64,000 bases of DNA. Origin: Verrucomicrobiaceae bacterium. GTDB taxonomy: Bacteria > Verrucomicrobiota > Verrucomicrobiia > Verrucomicrobiales > Verrucomicrobiaceae. Below the pieces are notes generated by a model. The model was not told the origin of the DNA, did no database searches, and worked only from the letters and a program-made list of their open reading frames with translations. The DNA lies in NCBI GenBank assembly GCA_016713245.1, contig JADJPM010000001.1, positions 496,001-560,000 of the forward strand, read 5' to 3'. The translations under genes were made by a program, and so were the position numbers. Position 1 is the first letter of the stretch. Every line of letters begins with the position of its first letter. Shown piece by piece: positions 7,666 to 15,795 of the stretch.

Positions 7666-9734
7666 TGCTCGCCACGCTCCTCGGCTCTCTTCCCGCTCAC
7701 GCGCACCCTTTGCAGGCAGAGCCCATCAACCACGCCTACGTCTTCAACTTCGACCAATTCAACCTGCCGGAAGATCCCGACGAGCATCTCGTCACCGGCG
7801 GGCTGCTCTTGATGGCCGAACTGAACTGCACCGCGTGCCATGTCGTGCCTCAGGCGTGGCAGGAGCGTCTCAAACCGAAGCCTGCGCCCGATTTGAGCGC
7901 CGTGGGCTCTCGGCTCGATGAAGACACCCTCTGGCTCATGATCCGCAGCCCGCAGCATCGCAAAAAAGGCACGCAGATGCCTGGGCTCTTCGCCGGTGAG
8001 GAAGGCGATGACGAGAAGGTCGAGGCGCTGGTCGAGTATCTGGCCTCGTTGAAGGCCGAAACGCCCAAAATGCCCGCAGGCGATGCCGAGCGCGGTAAGG
8101 AGCTGTATCACAAAGTCGGCTGCGTCGCCTGCCACGAGCCCGCGCTCGACGTGCGGCCTCCGAAAGTGCCCGCCGATGCCGAAATCGAAAAACCGGGCAA
8201 TGCCTCGGTGCCCATTGCTTTGGCCGATGCGTATGAGTTGAACGCCTTGGCCGCCTTTTTGAAGAATCCGCTCCACACACGCCCTTCTGGCCGCATGCCA
8301 GACATGCGCCTCAGCGAGCAAGAAGCCTCCGATCTCGCCGCTTACCTCCACACCGGCCGCGTGGCCGAAAAAGCCACCGCACGTGCCGCGCTGAAGATTC
8401 CGAAGCAAGGCATCGAAAAGGGCAAAGCGCTCTTCAGCAGCATGAAGTGCACGTCATGCCACTCGTTCGGAGTCCCGCCTTCTGGCGGAAAAGTGCCGCA
8501 AACAGCCATGCTGCCGTTTCCGGCTAAAGCCGGTGCTCCAAACGGTTGCCTCGCCGAAAAACAGCCCACCGGCACGCCGCGCTTTGATTTGAATGATCTC
8601 CAAAAACGCGCTCTCCGCCTCGCGTTGGCGGAAATCCAGAAGCCTGCGCCCAAACTCACCGCGCAGCAGCAAATCGACTGGCAGATGTCCCGTCTCAATT
8701 GCTATGCCTGCCACGACCGCGATGGCAAAGGCGGCCCGGAAGATCCCCGCGCTCAATTTTTCGGCGTGAACGATCCCACCGCCGAATCGCTCGGCGAACT
8801 CGCGCATCTGCCACCGAACCTCGACAAAGTCGGTCGCAAGCTCACGCGAGGCTGGTTCGAAAAAATCCTCTGGGGCCAAAACGGCAGCGTGCGGCCCTAC
8901 ATGGACATCCGCATGCCGAACTTCGGCCAGGCACAGACCGAAATGCTCATCAGCGCCTTCAACGAAGCCGACAAACTCGACCAAGCCGTGAAGATCGACG
9001 TCAGCGGCCTCGAAAAACATCACCGCGCCGAGCTCGGTCGCAAACTGCTCGGCGCCACGGGCCTCGCGTGCGTTTCCTGCCATGGCCTCAAGGATCGCAA
9101 ATCACTCGGCCCGCCCGTCATTCGACTCACACACACCGTCGAGCGACTCCAGCCGGAGTATTTCAAAGAACTGCTGCTCAATCCGCAGGTCACACAACCC
9201 GGCACCGTGATGCCGCCGATGTTTGTCGGTCGCAAAACCGCCGACAAAGACATCGAGAGCATCTGGACCTACCTGCGCGAGGTCGAAGGCCAGCCGCTGC
9301 CGGAGGGACTCATGTCCGCCGCCGACTTTGAGCTCAAGCCGAGCGACAAGCCCATCGTCTTCCGCAGCTTCATCGAAGGCGTCGGCACGCACGCCATCGG
9401 CGTCGGCTACCCCGGCGGCCTCAACGCCGCCTTCGATGGCAAAACATCCCGCTGGGTCATCGTGTGGAAAGGCCGTTTCCTCGATGCCATGAGCAACTGG
9501 CAAGACCGCGCCATGCCGCCCATCAAACCACTCGGCACCGATGTGAAACCACTGCCCGCCGCACCCAGCGAACGCATCTTTGGTGGCTATCGCATCGGCA
9601 AAGACGGCATCCCCACTTTCCTCTACCGCGAAAACGGCCAGCAGGTCGAAGACACGCTCAAACCCGCCGGAGACCACTTCGAGCGCATCATCAAAACCAA
9701 CGGTAAAGAATCGAAGGAGGTCGTGTCATGGTGA
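7539..9734 (+). CDS. Exported penta-haem c-type cytochrome
   Basis: A 731-aa protein with five CxxCH haem-binding motifs, at about residues 97 (CTACH), 195 (CVACH), 304 (CTSCH), 388 (CYACH) and 511 (CVSCH), so electron transfer in the periplasm is likely. The start is uncertain: in-frame ATGs occur at 7539, 7560, 7578 and 7596. All lie inside the repeat array, and the hydrophobic export segment (FVIRHFLLATLLGSLPAHA) is itself largely repeat-encoded. Directly after the third CxxCH, residues ~309-335 are encoded by an 8465-8543 palindrome inserted in frame. The C-terminal ~150 residues (after the fifth motif) look like a DUF1924-free propeptide/sandwich and may bind the partner. It overlaps the propeller gene by 7 nt. 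Confidence 0.85.
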   Translation: MTKPEFRMTNEAPMPNSEAMRPTFDIRASSFIRHSPFVIRHFLLATLLGSLPAHAHPLQAEPINHAYVFNFDQFNLPEDPDEHLVTGGLLLMAELNCTACHVVPQAWQERLKPKPAPDLSAVGSRLDEDTLWLMIRSPQHRKKGTQMPGLFAGEEGDDEKVEALVEYLASLKAETPKMPAGDAERGKELYHKVGCVACHEPALDVRPPKVPADAEIEKPGNASVPIALADAYELNALAAFLKNPLHTRPSGRMPDMRLSEQEASDLAAYLHTGRVAEKATARAALKIPKQGIEKGKALFSSMKCTSCHSFGVPPSGGKVPQTAMLPFPAKAGAPNGCLAEKQPTGTPRFDLNDLQKRALRLALAEIQKPAPKLTAQQQIDWQMSRLNCYACHDRDGKGGPEDPRAQFFGVNDPTAESLGELAHLPPNLDKVGRKLTRGWFEKILWGQNGSVRPYMDIRMPNFGQAQTEMLISAFNEADKLDQAVKIDVSGLEKHHRAELGRKLLGATGLACVSCHGLKDRKSLGPPVIRLTHTVERLQPEYFKELLLNPQVTQPGTVMPPMFVGRKTADKDIESIWTYLREVEGQPLPEGLMSAADFELKPSDKPIVFRSFIEGVGTHAIGVGYPGGLNAAFDGKTSRWVIVWKGRFLDAMSNWQDRAMPPIKPLGTDVKPLPAAPSERIFGGYRIGKDGIPTFLYRENGQQVEDTLKPAGDHFERIIKTNGKESKEVVSW
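8465..8543. repeat. REP-like palindrome inserted in frame within the cytochrome gene
   Basis: The arm at 8465-8491 (GTTCGGAGTCCCGCC...) pairs with 8517-8543 (...GGTGCTCCAAAC) over about 27 positions with few mismatches. Both arms contain their own small palindrome, CCGCCTTCTGGCGG and CCGGCTAAAGCCGG. The element keeps the frame open and starts one base pair after the codons of the third CxxCH motif. No arm of this sequence occurs elsewhere in the window. Confidence 0.7.
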
Positions 9735-11158
9735 AAGCAATTTTCAGTCTCCAATTTTCAATTCTCAGTTTTCAATTTCTGTGCGCTCCGCTGTTCGCCG
9801 ATGATTACTACCGAATCGAGACCTACGATCTGCCCGCTGGCGTCAATTTCGAAGCCAGCGGACTCGCGGTGACGGACAAGGGCAAACTCGCGGTCGCGTT
9901 GCGCAAAGGTGAAATCTGGATCGAAGGCGAAAAAGGCTTCCAGCGCTTCGCCAGCGGCCTGCATGAGATCCTCGGGCTCGCGTTTCATGATGGAGCGCTT
10001 TACGCCACGCAGCGTGCGGAGGTCACGAAGATCCGCGACACCGATGGCGACGGCACCGCTGATGAATACCTCACCGCCGCCGCAGGTTGGGGCGTGAGCG
10101 GCGCTTACCACGAGTATGCCTACGGGCCTGTTTTCGATGCACAGGGGAATCTTTATACCTCGCTGAATTGCAGCATGGGCAAAGCCATGGTGGAAGGTGA
10201 CAAGCTCTGGCGTGGTTGGGTCGTGCGCACCTCGCCGGAAGGCAAGTTGGAGCCGTGGTGCGCCGGATTTCGCAGTCCCTGCGGCATCGGCACGAATTTC
10301 GAGGGCGATATCTTTGTCAGTGACCAGCAAGGCAACTGGATGCCCACCACGCCCATCTTCCACGCGAAGAAAGGCGCTTACTTCAGCCACGCCGACTCCA
10401 TCCCGGATGCCATGCGCCCCGATTCGCCGGTCAAAATCCAACCCAAGCAGCCCGATGGCATCACCGTGGCCGAGGCGATGAAAAAAGTGCCCGGCTACTG
10501 CCCGCCCGCCGTGTGGCTACCGTATGTGAAAATGGGCCAGAGCGGCACCGGCATCGTTTGCGACCGCAGCGGCGGAAAATTCGGTCCCTTCGAGAAACAG
10601 CTCTTCATGGGCGAATTCGTGCTCAGCGGCGTGAACCGCGTCTTCCTCGAAAAAGTCGGCGGCGAGTATCAGGGGGCGTGCTTTCCCTTCATCGACGGCC
10701 TGCAATGCGCCGCGCTCGCCCTCACCACGCTGCCAGACGGCTCGCTCGTTGTCGGTGAATCAAATCGCGGCTGGAACAGCAAAGGCAACCGCCCCTTCGG
10801 CCTGCAAAAGATCGTGTGGACGAAAAAGACGCCGCTCGATGTGCAGAAGATGGAACTCACCGAAACCGGCTTCCGCTTCACCTTCACACTTCCCGTCGAA
10901 AAAGCCTCCCTCGGCCAACTCACCGGCCAGAGCTACACCTACCCCTTCCAAAGCAAATACGGCGGCGAAGAACTCGACGCCAAGCCCCTGCAAATCACCG
11001 CCACAAAGCTCTCGGATGACGCTCTCGTGCTCGAAGTCACCATTGCCAATCTCCGCGAAGGCTACGTGCATGAATTCGAGCTTCCGCAGCTCAAAGCGAA
11101 GGACGGCACACCGCTCTGGCACCGCATGGCCTACTACACGCTGAACCAGTTAAAGTAG
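9728..11158 (+). CDS. Exported DUF7133-like beta-propeller (glucose/sorbosone-dehydrogenase fold)
   Basis: A 476-aa exported protein. After the signal peptide comes YYRIETYDLPAGVNFEASGLAV, the typical opening of planctomycete/verrucomicrobial propellers of the sorbosone-dehydrogenase fold, with blades marked by LGLAFHDGALYATQ, DTDGDGTADEY, GFRSPCGIGTN and VGESNRGWNSKG. DTDGDGTAD looks like a Ca2+ site. A C-terminal sandwich (~365-476) follows. The signal peptide (AIFSLQFSILSFQFLCAPLFA) is encoded by a low-complexity TTTTCAAT/CTCAGT array at 9741-9780. Start overlaps the cytochrome stop (ATGGTGA), so translation is coupled and the two products probably form an oxidoreductase pair in the periplasm. 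Substrate unknown; PQQ binding is not demonstrated. Confidence 0.82.
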   Translation: MVKAIFSLQFSILSFQFLCAPLFADDYYRIETYDLPAGVNFEASGLAVTDKGKLAVALRKGEIWIEGEKGFQRFASGLHEILGLAFHDGALYATQRAEVTKIRDTDGDGTADEYLTAAAGWGVSGAYHEYAYGPVFDAQGNLYTSLNCSMGKAMVEGDKLWRGWVVRTSPEGKLEPWCAGFRSPCGIGTNFEGDIFVSDQQGNWMPTTPIFHAKKGAYFSHADSIPDAMRPDSPVKIQPKQPDGITVAEAMKKVPGYCPPAVWLPYVKMGQSGTGIVCDRSGGKFGPFEKQLFMGEFVLSGVNRVFLEKVGGEYQGACFPFIDGLQCAALALTTLPDGSLVVGESNRGWNSKGNRPFGLQKIVWTKKTPLDVQKMELTETGFRFTFTLPVEKASLGQLTGQSYTYPFQSKYGGEELDAKPLQITATKLSDDALVLEVTIANLREGYVHEFELPQLKAKDGTPLWHRMAYYTLNQLK

Positions 11159-11162
11159 TCCC

Positions 11163-11179
11163 CGCGAAAAAATTTCGCG
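11163..11179 (+). terminator. Small hairpin after the cytochrome/propeller operon
   Basis: CGCGAAA (11163-11169) and TTTCGCG (11173-11179) form a perfect 7-bp stem with a 3-nt AAA loop five bases after the propeller stop codon. There is no T-tract, so this may be an mRNA 3' end stabiliser rather than an intrinsic terminator. Confidence 0.35.
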
Positions 11180-11311
11180 CAGCTTTGAACAACGGAAACG
11201 GCCTCGCATCTAATGCCAGCACAGTGATTGCGGGCGTGAGTCCGCCTAAACTGGGTCTTGAGAGTGATTGGTTGTTAACCTGTTGAGGGTTGATGCCCAA
11301 AAGCAACAACG

Positions 11312-11342
11312 GAGCCGGGCGGAATCGGGAGCCGCCCGGCTC
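11312..11342. repeat. Perfect GAGCCGGGCGG hairpin upstream of mutT
   Basis: An 11-bp perfect inverted repeat (11312-11322 with 11332-11342, 9-nt loop) sits 38 bp before the mutT start in a 222-bp gap that otherwise shows no gene. It could be a 5'-UTR attenuator or another small palindrome of the local repeat population; no T-tract follows. Confidence 0.45.
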
Positions 11343-11380
11343 CAATTGCGTCGGCGCGGAACGCTGGCACTGTCCACCGC

Positions 11381-11767
11381 ATGAGTGTGGATGTTGTGTG
11401 TGCCATTTTGAAACGCGGAGAAACCGTCATGATTGCCCGTCGGCCGGAGGGCAAGAAGCTCGGCGGCCTGTGGGAATTCCCCGGCGGCAAAGTCGAGCCC
11501 GGTGAGCGACCTGAAGCCGCGCTACATCGCGAACTGCTGGAAGAGCTGGCCTGTGAGGTCCGAATCACCCGCTCACTGCCCGCCTGCGAGCATGCTTACG
11601 ATTGGGGCACGATCCGCCTCATCCCTTTCGAGTGCGAGCTGACCCCAACCAGCCCGGAGCCGCATCCACATGAGCATTCGGCGCTCGCTTGGGTGACACT
11701 CACGGAGCTTTCACGCTATGAATTGGCACCGGCGGATCTGCCAGTGGTGGAGATGCTGGGGAATTGA
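11381..11767 (+). CDS. mutT: MutT-type Nudix hydrolase (8-oxo-dGTP diphosphatase)
   Basis: A 128-aa cytoplasmic Nudix enzyme of MutT length. The Nudix box starts at GGKVEPGERPEAALHRE and continues LLEEL, matching Gx5Ex7REUxEE; the usual Gly two residues on is Ala. The opening VDVVCAILKRGETVMIARRPEGKKLGG and the WEFPGGK core are those of MutT, which removes oxidised guanine nucleotides from the pool. The stop codon lies at the start of the hairpin array 11764-11850, which separates it from the convergent ridA gene and may end transcription from both sides. Confident on family; the precise nucleotide preference is inferred. Confidence 0.85.
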   Translation: MSVDVVCAILKRGETVMIARRPEGKKLGGLWEFPGGKVEPGERPEAALHRELLEELACEVRITRSLPACEHAYDWGTIRLIPFECELTPTSPEPHPHEHSALAWVTLTELSRYELAPADLPVVEMLGN

Positions 11768-11850
11768 TGGAGTCATGGAGTCGCGGAGTGATGGGGTGTT
11801 TGGATTTCCAATCTTCCACTGCTCCATCACTCCAGTGCTCCCCTGCCCCA
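11764..11850. repeat. Fold-back array of GGAGT/ACTCC words between convergent genes
   Basis: GGAGTGATGG at 11785-11794 pairs perfectly with CCATCACTCC at 11824-11833, with further GGAGTC/GACTCC-like words on both sides. The array occupies the whole convergent gap between mutT and ridA and could act as a bidirectional terminator. Same word family as 6926-6961 and 27765-27842. Confidence 0.65.
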
Positions 11851-11855
11851 GTGAA

Positions 11856-12317
11856 TCAGCCAATCTCAAAGATGCCCTCGATCTCGACGGCGATGTTTCC
11901 AGGAAGAGAGCCCATGCCCACGGCACTGCGGGCACCGATGCCGTTCTCCTCACCCCACACCTGGCCGAAGAGTTCGCTGCAACCGTTGATGACCTTCGGA
12001 TGCTCGCCGAAGTCCGGCGTGCTGTTCACCATGCCGAGGAGTTTCACCACGCGCTTCACGCGGTCGAGACTGCCGAGCTCGCTTTTCAGCGTGGCGAGCA
12101 TGGCGAGACCGACCTGGCGGGCGGCCTCTTTACCTTCTTCGAGGCTCATGTCCGCGCCGACTCGGCCACAGATGTAATCATCGGGGCCGCTGTAAGGGCC
12201 ATGGCCGGAGACGTAGGCCACATTGCCAACGATCACGACGGGCTTGTAAACGCCCCCACGCGGTGGCGGCGGTGGCAGGGTCAGTCCGAGAGTGGTGAGC
12301 TGGGCTTCGGGTGTCAT
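11856..12317 (-). CDS. ridA: RidA (YjgF/YER057c/UK114) family imine deaminase
   Basis: A 153-aa member of the RidA superfamily; canonical RidA is about 128 aa, so this is a slightly long, YjgH/'RidA-like' form. The family normally hydrolyses reactive 2-aminoacrylate enamines. I see PVVIVGNVAYVSGHGPYSGP, the QVGLAMLATLKSELGSLDRVKRVVKLLGMVNS core and a GIGARSAVGMGSLPGNIAVEIEGIFEIG end. The latter contains the ARSAVG motif with the substrate-carboxylate Arg and the IEGIF end that replaces the usual VEIDAIA. It starts inside the pgsA stop (ATGA overlap), so it is translated with pgsA. I chose this start because the longer frame reads pgsA out of register. Confidence 0.88.
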   Translation of the reverse strand: MTPEAQLTTLGLTLPPPPPRGGVYKPVVIVGNVAYVSGHGPYSGPDDYICGRVGADMSLEEGKEAARQVGLAMLATLKSELGSLDRVKRVVKLLGMVNSTPDFGEHPKVINGCSELFGQVWGEENGIGARSAVGMGSLPGNIAVEIEGIFEIG

Positions 12318-12886
12318 GCGTCGTTGAAGAGGTGTTTGTTTTTCCAGAAGTAGCTGAAGCCGGAGACCAGCGTCAGCAGCGTGGTGAAATAGATGATCGC
12401 CGTGGGCACCCAGGTGGGCGTGTGAGTGAAAAGCGGCTTCGCAAAGCTGAAAAGCGTCTCCGAAGAGGCACGCTGAACGAGGAACCAGCTCACGGTGATG
12501 ATCTGCCACACCATCTTGTGCTTGCCCAGCTTCTCCGCCGCCAGAATGGCTCCCTGACTCGCGGCGATCAGGCGGATGCCGGTGACGCAAAACTCCCGAG
12601 CCAGCACCACGATGGCAATCCATGCCGGCAGATCCCCCAGATCGACAAGCAGGATGAAAGCGGCGGCGATAAGCACCTTGTCCGCCAGTGAATCGAAGAG
12701 CTTGCCGAAGTTCGTCACGATGCCCCGTGCCCGGGCGATGGAGCCGTCGAGGTAGTCGGTGATCGAGGCCAGCCCGAACACCAGCGCCGCGATCGAGAGG
12801 TGATTCGACCACGGCATGTAAAAACAGGCCACAAACACCGCCGTGAGGCCAAGGCGGGCGAGGGTGATCTGGTTCGGGAGATTCAT
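12314..12886 (-). CDS. pgsA: CDP-diacylglycerol-glycerol-3-phosphate 3-phosphatidyltransferase
   Basis: A 190-aa inner-membrane enzyme that makes phosphatidylglycerol phosphate from CDP-diacylglycerol and glycerol-3-phosphate. The CDP-alcohol phosphotransferase signature D-G-x2-A-R-x8-G-x3-D-x3-D is intact in DYLDGSIARARGIVTNFGKL followed by FDSLADK. The N-terminal LPNQITLARLGL matches PgsA. About five to six hydrophobic helices follow. Short overlap with ridA downstream indicates an operon; upstream is a 289-bp gap with a palindromic repeat. Length is normal. Confidence 0.93.
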   Translation of the reverse strand: MNLPNQITLARLGLTAVFVACFYMPWSNHLSIAALVFGLASITDYLDGSIARARGIVTNFGKLFDSLADKVLIAAAFILLVDLGDLPAWIAIVVLAREFCVTGIRLIAASQGAILAAEKLGKHKMVWQIITVSWFLVQRASSETLFSFAKPLFTHTPTWVPTAIIYFTTLLTLVSGFSYFWKNKHLFNDA

Positions 12887-13022
12887 CGGAGGGCGCTGCT
12901 ACTAGCGGGAGATGTCAGAGCGTGCAACGGGCGTCACGCGGACTTTTCTCCTCGGTGTGAAAAAATGGAGGCTGTTTTTGATCATCCCGAGGCAAGACGA
13001 GGCATCACGCTCACAGGTGCCG

Positions 13023-13107
13023 CGCCAGCGTCCTGGAGTGCGCCAGTCCTCTGGCGCTTTCGTGAGTCTCACAGCCAACGGAAAGCTCCAGAGGGCTGGA
13101 GCACTCC
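13023..13107. repeat. Palindrome related to the RAYT-flanking hairpins
   Basis: GGAGTGCGCCAGTCCTCTGG (13035-13054) pairs with 13088-13107 at 18 of 20 positions. The lead-in GCGCCAGCGTCCTGGAGTGCG-like stretch (from 13023) matches the lead-in of the hairpin at 43442 (GCGCCAGCGTC.TGGAGTGCG, one difference), and GGCAAGCGC follows on the right. The rest of the 289-bp gap between the ATPase stop and pgsA start shows no gene. Confidence 0.65.
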
Positions 13108-13175
13108 AAAACGGCAAGCGCACTTAAGGGCCAAACATGGCTGCGTGCGACACAACGAGTCACTGCTTCTTTTCC

Positions 13176-15410
13176 TCACTCTTTCTCAAACAACAACCGC
13201 AGGCTGTTCAAGCACACGACGACCGTGCTGCCCTCGTGCGTGAGCACGCCCAGCGTGAGCGGGACGATGCCAAAGAGCGAGGCGATGGCCATGACGATGA
13301 CGCTGCCGAGGGAGATGAAGATGTTTTGCTGGATGATGCGGCGGGCGTGCTGGCTGATGCGGCGGGCGGAGAGGAGTTTTTCGATCTTGTCCTGCATCAG
13401 CACGACATCGCTCTGCTCCAGCGCGGCATCGCTGCCGCGGGCACCCATGGCGACGCTAACGTAGGCGGCGGCGAGGCTCGGGGCGTCGTTCACGCCATCG
13501 CCGACCATCGCGACCTTGTTTCCCTGCTGCGTGAGCTCGTGAATGGCGGCCACTTTGTCCTCAGGATGCAATCCGGCCCGCACTTCGCTGAGGCCGAGTT
13601 GCTTCGCGACCTCGGTGGCGGCGGCGCGGCGGTCGCCGGTGAGCATGATGGTGCGCACGCCGTCCTTCGCGAGACTGTCGAGCACCGCACGGCTGCCCGG
13701 GCGCACTTCATCCTTCAGCAAAATGCGGCCGACGATCTGCTCGTGCAGCACCCAGACCTCGCTGAAGCCGAGCGGCGCATCGGGAACGCCCGCCAGCGCA
13801 TCGCCGAGGGCGCTGTCTTTGACGAGTTCACGCCGGCCGACATAGCTGAGACCGCTTTCCGTGCGTCCGCGCAGTCCCTGACCGGCGATGGAGTGAAACT
13901 CGGCCAGTTTTTCCGCCGCGAAGCCCTTCACCTGCCCATGACGCGTGATGGCGCGGGCGATGGGATGATTGGAGTTCGACTCCAGATTCACCGCGATGCG
14001 CAAAACGTCGTCTTCGCGGCCCGCGGGGAAGGATTCGATCTTCGTCACCTTCAACTCGCCCTCCGTGAGCGTGCCGGTCTTGTCCATCGCGATCACATCC
14101 ACCTCGGCGAGCTTTTCGATGGCCGCGCCGCCGCGAAATAAAATGCCATGCCGCGCTCCCCACGCGATGGCGGCGAGAATCGCCGAGGGAATCGACAAAA
14201 CGAGCGCACAGGGGCTCATCACGACCAAAAGCGTCATCGCGCGATAAAACGACGATTTCGACGCGGCGGTGTTTTCAAAGGGCGGAATGCCAAAAGCAAG
14301 CCACCACACGAAAAACATCAGCGCCACGATGCCGAGCGTCAGCAGCGTGTAGCGCGTGCCAAAGCGGTCGGTGAAGCGCTGGCTGGGTGCCCGCATCTTT
14401 TGCGCGGTTTGGATGAGTGTGATGATCTTTGCCAGCGAGCTTTGCGTGGCCGGTTTATCGACACGCACCTGCACGAGGCCCCAAAGATTGAGCGTGCCGC
14501 CAAAGATCGCCGCGCCGGTTTCCTTCGTGATCGGCAGCGACTCGCCGGTGAGCGTGGATTCATCCGCCGCCGTCAGGCCGGAAACGACGGTGCCATCCAC
14601 CGCGAAGAGTTCATCGGGCTTCACCACGATCACATCGCCGATGCGCAGCCCTGCCACGCCGCGATCCTCCGTCGTGCCATCCGGCAGCAGCACATGAGCA
14701 AACTTCGGCGCGGCCTTCGTCAGCGCATTGATCTCCCGATGCGTGCGGTAGAGCACGAAATGCTCCAAAGCGCCGCTGGTGGAGAAAAGGAAGAGCAGCA
14801 GCGCACCTTCCTCCCACGCTCCGATCGCCACCGCACCGAGCGCGACGGCGAGCATGAGGAAATGCACATCGAGCCGGCCTTCACGAAGGTTTTCCCACGC
14901 ATCCTTCGCCGCGTCCCAACCACCGGAGATGAGCGAAATCGCAAACAGCACCTGCGAGACCCACATCGGTGCCTCGGCGAATTTTTCGACCAAGTAGCCC
15001 GCAACGAGAGTGAGGCCGCAAATCGCCGCCTGCATGGCCAGCGTGCGCCATTCGTCATCGCTCTCCTGCTCGATCTGATCCGCCTCCGGCCACTCAAACT
15101 CACGCCACTTCCAAAAAGTCGGCGCGGTGGGACATGAGGGCTTCTCGATCTGCACCACGCCGCTCTTCTGGCTCACTTCGAGCATGGCCGTGTGCTCCGG
15201 CACCTGCTTCAGCCACTTCGCATCAATGCTGCGCAGCACTTCGGCGAGCTTCGCTTCGAGCAACTCGCCATCCACGCGGCCCAACGTGGCCATTTCGACT
15301 TTCTTCGATGCCGGATCGAGTCGGATCGCTTCCACGGAAGGTTCGTCGAGCAAGAAGGACTCGATGGCCTGCATCCAGGAGGTGTCGGCTGAGTAAGGCA
15401 TATCGGCCAT
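13176..15410 (-). CDS. P1B-type heavy-metal-transporting ATPase, subgroup 4-like
   Basis: A 744-aa metal pump of the inner membrane. Visible motifs: TM-embedded SPC in MSPCALVLSIP (Cys401), the actuator TGE (STLTGESLPIT), phospho-acceptor Asp443 in DKTGTLTEG, HP locus NHPIARAI, GDGVNDAP hinge, and C-terminal HEGSTVVVCLNSLRLL. SPC plus HEG(S/G)-x-N is the signature of P1B-4 exporters (Co2+, Fe2+, Zn2+, Cd2+). There is no N-terminal CxxC metal-binding domain; instead residues 1-125 form a ferredoxin-like, HMA-fold-sized region without cysteines in the metal-binding loop, so it may be a degenerate HMA domain. No metal regulator is adjacent, so the metal is unresolved. Confidence 0.9.
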   Translation of the reverse strand: MADMPYSADTSWMQAIESFLLDEPSVEAIRLDPASKKVEMATLGRVDGELLEAKLAEVLRSIDAKWLKQVPEHTAMLEVSQKSGVVQIEKPSCPTAPTFWKWREFEWPEADQIEQESDDEWRTLAMQAAICGLTLVAGYLVEKFAEAPMWVSQVLFAISLISGGWDAAKDAWENLREGRLDVHFLMLAVALGAVAIGAWEEGALLLFLFSTSGALEHFVLYRTHREINALTKAAPKFAHVLLPDGTTEDRGVAGLRIGDVIVVKPDELFAVDGTVVSGLTAADESTLTGESLPITKETGAAIFGGTLNLWGLVQVRVDKPATQSSLAKIITLIQTAQKMRAPSQRFTDRFGTRYTLLTLGIVALMFFVWWLAFGIPPFENTAASKSSFYRAMTLLVVMSPCALVLSIPSAILAAIAWGARHGILFRGGAAIEKLAEVDVIAMDKTGTLTEGELKVTKIESFPAGREDDVLRIAVNLESNSNHPIARAITRHGQVKGFAAEKLAEFHSIAGQGLRGRTESGLSYVGRRELVKDSALGDALAGVPDAPLGFSEVWVLHEQIVGRILLKDEVRPGSRAVLDSLAKDGVRTIMLTGDRRAAATEVAKQLGLSEVRAGLHPEDKVAAIHELTQQGNKVAMVGDGVNDAPSLAAAYVSVAMGARGSDAALEQSDVVLMQDKIEKLLSARRISQHARRIIQQNIFISLGSVIVMAIASLFGIVPLTLGVLTHEGSTVVVCLNSLRLLFEKE

Positions 15411-15555
15411 TACAAGAGCCGAAGCCGGTCATCAAGCCATCGGGGCACATTTCCGCCATGAATTGAGACGGTTTGCCGCAAAGGAGCAAAGGGCGCAGAG
15501 ATCGGGTTCATCCGGGAAGCTGGTGCGTTATCCCGGTGACCGATCGTTCGACGTC

Positions 15556-15687
15556 CCCTCACCTCACCTCCATTGCCATTGAGTTTAGCAACGAGGCGAA
15601 GTCAGGCGACGCTCGGCTTCGATTACCAATCGAAGCCGCGTTGCAGGCCTGGTCGCTAACTCAATGGCAGTGGAGGTTAGGTGAGGG
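15556..15687. repeat. 132-bp near-perfect palindrome, MITE/REP-like
   Basis: CCCTCACCTCACCTCC at 15556 onward pairs with the end at 15687 through about 33 positions with three differences. Inside, CGGCTTCGATT and AATCGAAGCCG form a perfect 11-bp stem with a 3-nt ACC loop. The element occupies the centre of the 385-bp gap between the PP2C stop side and the metal ATPase start; the remainder of that gap shows no gene. No transposase for it is present and no second copy is in this window. Confidence 0.75.
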
Positions 15688-15795
15688 TAGCCGCCATTCG
15701 CCCGTGATCGAAGAATGCACGAATTTCCCGGATGCCTCCTCTTTGCGCCTCGGCGGCAAAAAAACGAGGTCGGTCGGCAGACTGTCTCCTGCTCA

